Shown here: positions 59,928 through 64,000 of the stretch, piece by piece
Layout: every line of letters starts with the position of its first letter
Numbering within the stretch: the first letter of the stretch is position 1
Assembly: GCF_000340965.1 (NCBI RefSeq)
Contig: NZ_ANAY01000020.1
Location: 47,372 to 111,371 of the forward strand
From: Nocardiopsis kunsanensis DSM 44524
GTDB lineage: Bacteria; Actinomycetota; Actinomycetes; Streptosporangiales; Streptosporangiaceae
Length of the DNA: 64,000 nucleotides
Reading direction: 5' to 3'
Made by a program: the position numbers and the translations under genes
The notes under the pieces: model-generated
What the model saw: the letters and a program-made list of their open reading frames with translations, nothing else
What the model was told of the DNA's origin: nothing
Databases searched by the model: none

Positions 59928-60320
59928 CTAGGACTCTGCCGAACCATCGGCCAGCACACCGGAGATCCGCAACAGCTGGCCCTGCCGGTTGCTGACGTAG
60001 ATGCGGCCGTTGTCGCGGTCCAGCCCGAGACCGGCGACCGTGCCGAGACCGTCGGCCACCACGTGCTGTCGGCCCTTGGCCTCGCCATCAGCCACGACGA
60101 CCTCGTGCAGCTTGCTGCCGGCCCAGTCGCAGACGTATACGTTACCCGCGCCGTCCAGCGCTACGCGGACGTTGCGCCCGAGATTGGTGGCCACGACCTG
60201 CGGGGTGCTGTCTTCTGCTTCCAGGTCGACCTCGTACAGCTCGCCGCGGTCGTACTGGCCGATGTACGCCTTGCCGCCGTCCAGCGCAATTCCGGCGGCC
60301 CTTGGTACGTCCCAGGTCCG
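59928..60320 (-). pseudogene. Beta-propeller (NHL/SMP-30-like) gene fragment
   Basis: AAGIALDGGKAYIGQYDRGELYEVDLEAE, RVALDGAGNVYVCDWAGSKLHEVVVADGE and TVAGLGLDRDNGRIYVSNRQGQLLRISG are three propeller repeats. The frame lacks a credible start and any signal peptide, because its 5' part is missing at about 60320, where it abuts the LanB-like stub. It is a truncated gene, not a functional protein. Confidence 0.7.
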
Positions 60321-60334
60321 CTGCGGCGGTGAGC

Positions 60335-60700
60335 ATGACCGACCTGGTCCGCCACCTCCTCGGAAACGCATCGGATGCCCGGCGGTGGCTCATCGACCAC
60401 GCACCCCCGGGCGCCACCGACCGCGGCGAGGCCGCACGGACGATCACGCTCACCCACCCCGACCACGACAGCTGCCCTGCCCCGATCCGGGACGCCTGGC
60501 AGCACCGCGTTGAAGCGGCCCGCGCCTACGCCAAGGCCCTCGCCAACCTCGGCTTCGCCGCCACGCAGGTGCTGCCGGACCTGTTACACCTGCACTCGGC
60601 CCGGCTGTTCGGCCCAGACCCGGACGCCGAACGGGCGTGCTTGGCGCTGGCACGGGCCGCTGCTCTGAGCTGGAACGCCCGCACCAAGGAGCCCCAGTGA
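60335..60700 (+). pseudogene. C-terminal stub of a LanB-type dehydratase (SpaB_C end)
   Basis: A 121-residue reading frame starting at an ATG at 60335. Its DLLHLHSARLFGPDPDAERACLALARAAAL end matches how I remember the terminus of class I lantibiotic dehydratases and thiopeptide-type SpaB_C proteins (sLLHxHxNRLxGxDxxxE). The dehydratase N-terminal region is absent upstream, being replaced by the opposite-strand propeller fragment. It overlaps the LanC-like gene by GTGA, as lanB-lanC pairs often do. A genuinely short protein cannot be excluded. Confidence 0.55.
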
Positions 60701-61947
60701 CCACCATCCGGATCCGGGCGCACACCACCGCGCGGACGATCCTGGACGACCTCGCCGACCCCGACCACGTGCGGTTCGTGCCCGGCAAACCGGCCCTGCG
60801 CACGCATCCCGCCTCGGTGGGTGGCGGGGCCGCGGGGGTGGCGCTGGCCCACATCGAGGCCGCCCGCACCGGACACGGCCCATGGGAGAGCGCCCGCACA
60901 TGGATCGCCCGCGCCCTGGCCGGACCGGTCAACGGCACCAGCACCGCGACCCTGTGGGCCGGTGCCCCGGCCCTGGGCCTGCTCACTGCCGTCGCCGCGA
61001 CCTCGCCCACCCACCTGGCCCGAGCACGCGCCCGCCTGGGCGAGGCCGCCACACGCCTGACCCGCCACCGGTTGGACCAGGCCCATACTCGGATCGACCG
61101 GGGCCAGCGTCCGTCCCTGGCCGAGTTCGACCTCATCCAAGGACTCACCGGTCTGGCCGTCTACCACCTGCACACCCATCCCGAGGCCCCGATCACCCGA
61201 CAGGTCCTCGCCTACCTGGTCCGGTTGTCCCTGCCGCTGCCCGACGACCCCCACCAGTTGCCGGGCTGGTGGACCGAGCACTCCCCCCACAACCGCCTCG
61301 ATCCCGACTTTCCCGGCGGGCACCTCAACCTCGGTGTGGCCCACGGAATCGCCGCCCCCTTGGCGGTCCTGTCGCTGGCGCTGCGCCACAGGGTCACCGT
61401 CGACGGACACACCGACGCCATCGGCCGGATCCTCGACGTCCTCGACACCCGGCGCCACACCGGCCCGTGAGGGACGTGGTGGCCCTACTACCTCAGCCCC
61501 CAACGGTGGGAGAGCGGCCCCACCAACGCCGCCTGCGAGCAGCGGCCCACCTGGTGCTACGGCACCCCCGGCCTGGCCCGCGCCCAGCAGCTCGCCGCGA
61601 TCGCACTCAACGACCCGGGTCGGCGGGCCAGGGCCGAGAAGACGATGGCCGACTGCCTGCGCGACGCCTTTCAGCTCGACACCCTCGCCGATCTCGGGCT
61701 CTGCCACGGATGGGCCGGGCTGTTGCACTGCGCGTGGCGCATCAACGCCGACGCCCCCGACGCGCCGCTGGCACAGGACCTGGACCGGATCGCCGCCACC
61801 CTCCTGGACCGACTCGAAGTCGACGATCACCACGATCTGGATCCGGAGTTCCTCGACGGCCGCGCCGGCATCGCGCTGGCCCTGCACACCTACGCCAACG
61901 GGACTGCCGCTGGCGTGCCCTGGGACGCCCACTTGGCCCTGGCCTGA
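60697..61947 (+). pseudogene. LanC-like cyclase interrupted by an in-frame TGA
   Basis: From a GTG at 60697 (AAGGAG 6 nt upstream) the frame encodes TTIRIRAHTTARTILDDL..., GGGAAGVALAHIEA, and GGHLNLGVAHGIAAPLAV before TGA at 61468-61470. In the same frame downstream follow GTWWPYYLSPQRWESG, WCYGTPGLARAQQ (zinc Cys), LGLCHGWAGLLHCAW (zinc Cys-His) and DGRAGIALALHTYANG, ending at 61947. Read through, about 416 residues equal a normal LanC, which adds Cys thiols to dehydroamino acids. The single stop with undamaged sequence after it points to a recent nonsense mutation or a base error. Confidence 0.85.
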
Positions 61948-61973
61948 CCCCGTGCTCTTGGAAGGAGCCGCCC

Positions 61974-62801
61974 ATGCTCAACGATGCCCCCGCCGCCGAC
62001 GTGTGGTGGCAGGTCAACGTCGAATTCCCCGACCCGGCCACAGCCGAACAGGTCGGCGTTCACCATCTGGCACCGGCCCTGCACCAGTCCAGCAGGGAGT
62101 GGTTCCTGATACGCAAGAAGGGCGCCTGGCGCTGCCGCACCCACCTGCCCCACGCGCCAGCGCTACAGGCAGCCGTGCGGGAACGGGTGTGCGGGCTCTT
62201 GGACGAACTCATCCACGCCGGACACATCAGCGGGTGGACACCCGTGGTGTATGAGCCCGAGATCCGCGCCTTCGGCGGCGATGAGGCGATGGCCGCAGCC
62301 CACACCCTCTTCTGCGCCGACACCCATCACCTCATGGCGTTCCTCGCCGCGACCGAGCAAGGCCCGGACCGGCGCAAAGAGATCTCGCTCCTGCTGTGCC
62401 ACACCCTGATGCGCGCTGCGGGTCTGGACCACTATGAGCAGGGCGACGTGTGGGACCGCGTGGCCGCCACTCGCCCCCTGCCTACCGCCGGGCCGCCCCC
62501 GGAGAAGGTCCACCATCAGGTGCACCGCCTCCTGAGCGTCGACCCCGGCCCGCGCGGCGCACACTTCTCTTCGAGCGGAGCCTTCGCCGGATTCGCCCCA
62601 TGGGCCCGCGCGTTCCAGGACTGCGGGCGCGAGCTGGACGACCTGCACACCCGCGGCCGACTGGAACGCGGGCTCCGCGCGGTCCTGGCCCACCACGTCA
62701 TCTTCTGCTGGAACCGCCTCAGTATCCCGGCCCCCGCCCAAGCGGTGCTCTCCCACGCCGCGGCCCGCACCATCTTCGACCCCGAAACAGTGAGCCTGTG
62801 A
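61974..62801 (+). CDS. Stand-alone SpaB_C / thiopeptide-type RiPP biosynthesis protein
   Basis: A 275-residue protein with GGAAGGAG 7 nt upstream. WWQVNVEFPDPATAEQVGVHHLAPALH, WFLIRKKGAWRCRTHLP, GWTPVVYEPEIRAFGGDEAMAAAHTLFCAD and AVLAHHVIFCWNRLS follow the thiopeptide-type bacteriocin biosynthesis domain (TIGR03891). In split LanB systems this protein removes glutamate from glutamylated Ser/Thr. In thiopeptides a relative forms the pyridine ring by [4+2] chemistry. Which applies here is open. It ends in GTGA overlap with the next gene. Confidence 0.82.
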   Translation: MLNDAPAADVWWQVNVEFPDPATAEQVGVHHLAPALHQSSREWFLIRKKGAWRCRTHLPHAPALQAAVRERVCGLLDELIHAGHISGWTPVVYEPEIRAFGGDEAMAAAHTLFCADTHHLMAFLAATEQGPDRRKEISLLLCHTLMRAAGLDHYEQGDVWDRVAATRPLPTAGPPPEKVHHQVHRLLSVDPGPRGAHFSSSGAFAGFAPWARAFQDCGRELDDLHTRGRLERGLRAVLAHHVIFCWNRLSIPAPAQAVLSHAAARTIFDPETVSL

Positions 62802-63946
62802 CCGGCCCGGCACTCCCTCCTGCGACCCGTCACATCCCGCTGGTCCCTCGCCCCCGCCCTCCGGCGCTACCCATGAGGCAGCGGCTCACCGAACTCGACG
62901 ACCTTTTGCACAAGGCCGGCCAGACCCGCGGCTCCGAGGAGGCGATGACCCGGGCCTGCGAGACGATGAACAAGGCCGCACTCATCGCCAGCGACCTCGG
63001 CCAACCAGGCCTCGCCGAGGCCCTGTGCTGGCAGCAGTACGAGACGTTCACACCTGCCACGCCCTTGACCGCGAAAGCGGCGACCTTCGCCTTGCAACCT
63101 CTGGTGAACCTCGGCCGCCTCGCGATCCGCACCGGAAACCCCTCCGACGCCTACGCGGTGCTGGAATCGCTGTTCGAGGCCGCCGATCGCGGCGGTCCCG
63201 CGCACGTACTCGGCCGGAGCTGCCCGGTGGGAGAGCTGGTCGCCACCCCGGGTGAACGTGCTGAGCTACGCCGGTTCCTGTGGGCGGTCCTGCTCGCCGA
63301 CGGCACCCGCGCCCTGTGCGCGGCCGGGCGTTGGCAGGACGCGATGAACCACCTGCGCCGCTACAACGGCATCGGCACCCGGCTGTTGGATGGCCGCCAG
63401 GTCGCCGTGCTGGTCGCGCTCCGCCTCGACGGCCCCGACACCGCTACCGACTTGCTCGCCGAGACTGACGCCTCGCAGGCATGGGAGCACGCGGTGGCCG
63501 CGTGCCTGACCGCCGCGACCGACCAGGTGGCCGGACGGGATCCGGTCGGAGCCGTCACCACCATGGTCGACGCCGTCCACCATCTGCCCCCCACACCCGG
63601 TGGGGCGGTGTTCGCGACCCGGCTGGGCGTACTGGCGTGCGAACTGGCTCCCGACCAGCACACCCTGGCCGCACACCTGATCACCAGCGCCCTAGAGACC
63701 ACGGACGCACACGCCGCCGCTGCAGTCCTGGACTCCCCAGTCCTGGCACCACAGTTGACCCAAGAACAAAGTCAGCTACTACAGGAACGCCTCGCTCAGG
63801 CACAGCAGACCGGGACATCAAGCGCGTTGCAAAGAGAACTGGTGAAGGTTGGTGACAGAGCCACTGGACTTCTCATGCGTGGTGTCCAGGCCTCGGGGCT
63901 TGGCAGCTCGGGAGGGGAGCCAGGGCGTCTGCCACACGCGCTCTAG
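62798..63946 (+). CDS. Helical-repeat protein of the lanthipeptide-type operon
   Basis: A 382-residue protein from a GTG at 62798 that overlaps the previous stop; an ATG at 62873 (MRQRLTELDDLL) is the alternative. It has repeated helix pairs such as GLAEALCWQQYETFT, ALQPLVNLGRLAIRTGNPSDAYAVLESLFEAA, and LWAVLLADGTRALCAAGRWQDAMNHLRRYNG, as in TPR proteins. It is coupled to the SpaB_C-type gene and may be a scaffold or regulator of the pathway. No enzymatic motif. Confidence 0.7.
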   Translation: MTGPALPPATRHIPLVPRPRPPALPMRQRLTELDDLLHKAGQTRGSEEAMTRACETMNKAALIASDLGQPGLAEALCWQQYETFTPATPLTAKAATFALQPLVNLGRLAIRTGNPSDAYAVLESLFEAADRGGPAHVLGRSCPVGELVATPGERAELRRFLWAVLLADGTRALCAAGRWQDAMNHLRRYNGIGTRLLDGRQVAVLVALRLDGPDTATDLLAETDASQAWEHAVAACLTAATDQVAGRDPVGAVTTMVDAVHHLPPTPGGAVFATRLGVLACELAPDQHTLAAHLITSALETTDAHAAAAVLDSPVLAPQLTQEQSQLLQERLAQAQQTGTSSALQRELVKVGDRATGLLMRGVQASGLGSSGGEPGRLPHAL

Positions 63947-64000
63947 TAGTACTTTGTTAACTCGTGTCGGGGGTGCTGCTGTGCAAGCGGTTGGTGACAG
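63947..64000. other. Window edge
   Basis: Fifty-four bases after the last gene. TAGTACTTTGTTAACTCGTG is AT-richer, but too short to assign. Confidence 0.3.

Noticed and set aside
61468..61470. TGA in LanC as a selenocysteine codon
   Set aside because: No SECIS-like hairpin or Sec machinery is visible, and LanC proteins do not use Cys or Sec at this position as far as I know.
1..64000. CRISPR arrays, rRNA genes, further tRNA genes
   Set aside because: No regularly spaced identical repeats, and no other cloverleaf or rRNA sequence was seen by eye.

Overview
The window is high-GC actinobacterial DNA, roughly 70% G+C over most of its length. The gene content (eukaryotic-type Ser/Thr kinase, conservon-type roadblock/DUF742 proteins, SARP/BTAD regulator, Tad pilus and Gram-positive type IV secretion genes, GTG starts, ATGA overlaps) fits a filamentous actinomycete. 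Nocardiopsis or a relative is my guess from style only; no 16S or other definitive marker is present.

Layout. (1) 1-11.2 kb looks chromosomal: a truncated disordered protein, GNAT acetyltransferase, DUF6504 protein, membrane Ser/Thr kinase, SPFH + NfeD pair, a large secreted penicillin-acylase-like hydrolase and a small membrane protein, ending in tRNA-Arg(TCT) at 11109-11181. (2) 11.9-18.9 kb is a visibly lower-GC leftward operon. It starts from a near-consensus promoter and begins with a 34-codon peptide gene (18655-18759) ending in NCWVDIE. An intrinsic terminator follows, then a GRDP-like protein, a PLP aminotransferase, a FAD monooxygenase, a B12-dependent radical SAM RiPP maturase and a MATE exporter. 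I read this as an undescribed RiPP-type or peptide-scaffold natural product pathway. (3) 19.2-28 kb is an integrase/excisionase module with accessory genes: a DNA methyltransferase with a catalytically dead partner, an HTH protein, three related hypothetical proteins each followed by a hairpin, and an intergenic array with about 92-bp periodicity. (4) 28.1-39 kb is a leftward Tad/Flp pilus operon (TadZ, TadA, TadB, TadC, Flp-like, three TadE/G-like, SAF protein) ending with an unusual OmpA-BTAD membrane protein. (5) 39.5-50 kb is a leftward conjugative type IV secretion operon (sigma-like regulator, VirB2-like, VirB6-like, PrgI, VirB4, VirD4-like, replication-relaxation protein, SLT-NlpC/P60 hydrolase). 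Regions 2-5 together look like an integrative conjugative element at tRNA-Arg. No second complete att site and no recognisable relaxase are visible.

(6) 50.4-59 kb has a divergent XRE-TPR regulator facing a conservon-like pair (roadblock protein, and a DUF742 plus degenerate GTPase fusion). These are followed by a styrene/indole-monooxygenase-like flavoprotein, a SAM methyltransferase and a single-module KS-AT-ACP polyketide synthase closed by a strong hairpin. This is a second candidate biosynthetic locus. (7) 59-64 kb is scarred: an IS630-type transposase remnant, a beta-propeller (NHL/SMP-30-like) fragment, and a decaying class I lanthipeptide or thiopeptide-type operon. That operon has a LanB C-terminal stub, a LanC with an in-frame TGA but intact zinc ligands downstream, a stand-alone SpaB_C-type protein and a helical-repeat protein.

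Start codons were chosen from Shine-Dalgarno spacing, overlaps with neighbours and the point where family-like sequence begins. All functions are read from motifs by eye. No homology search was run.
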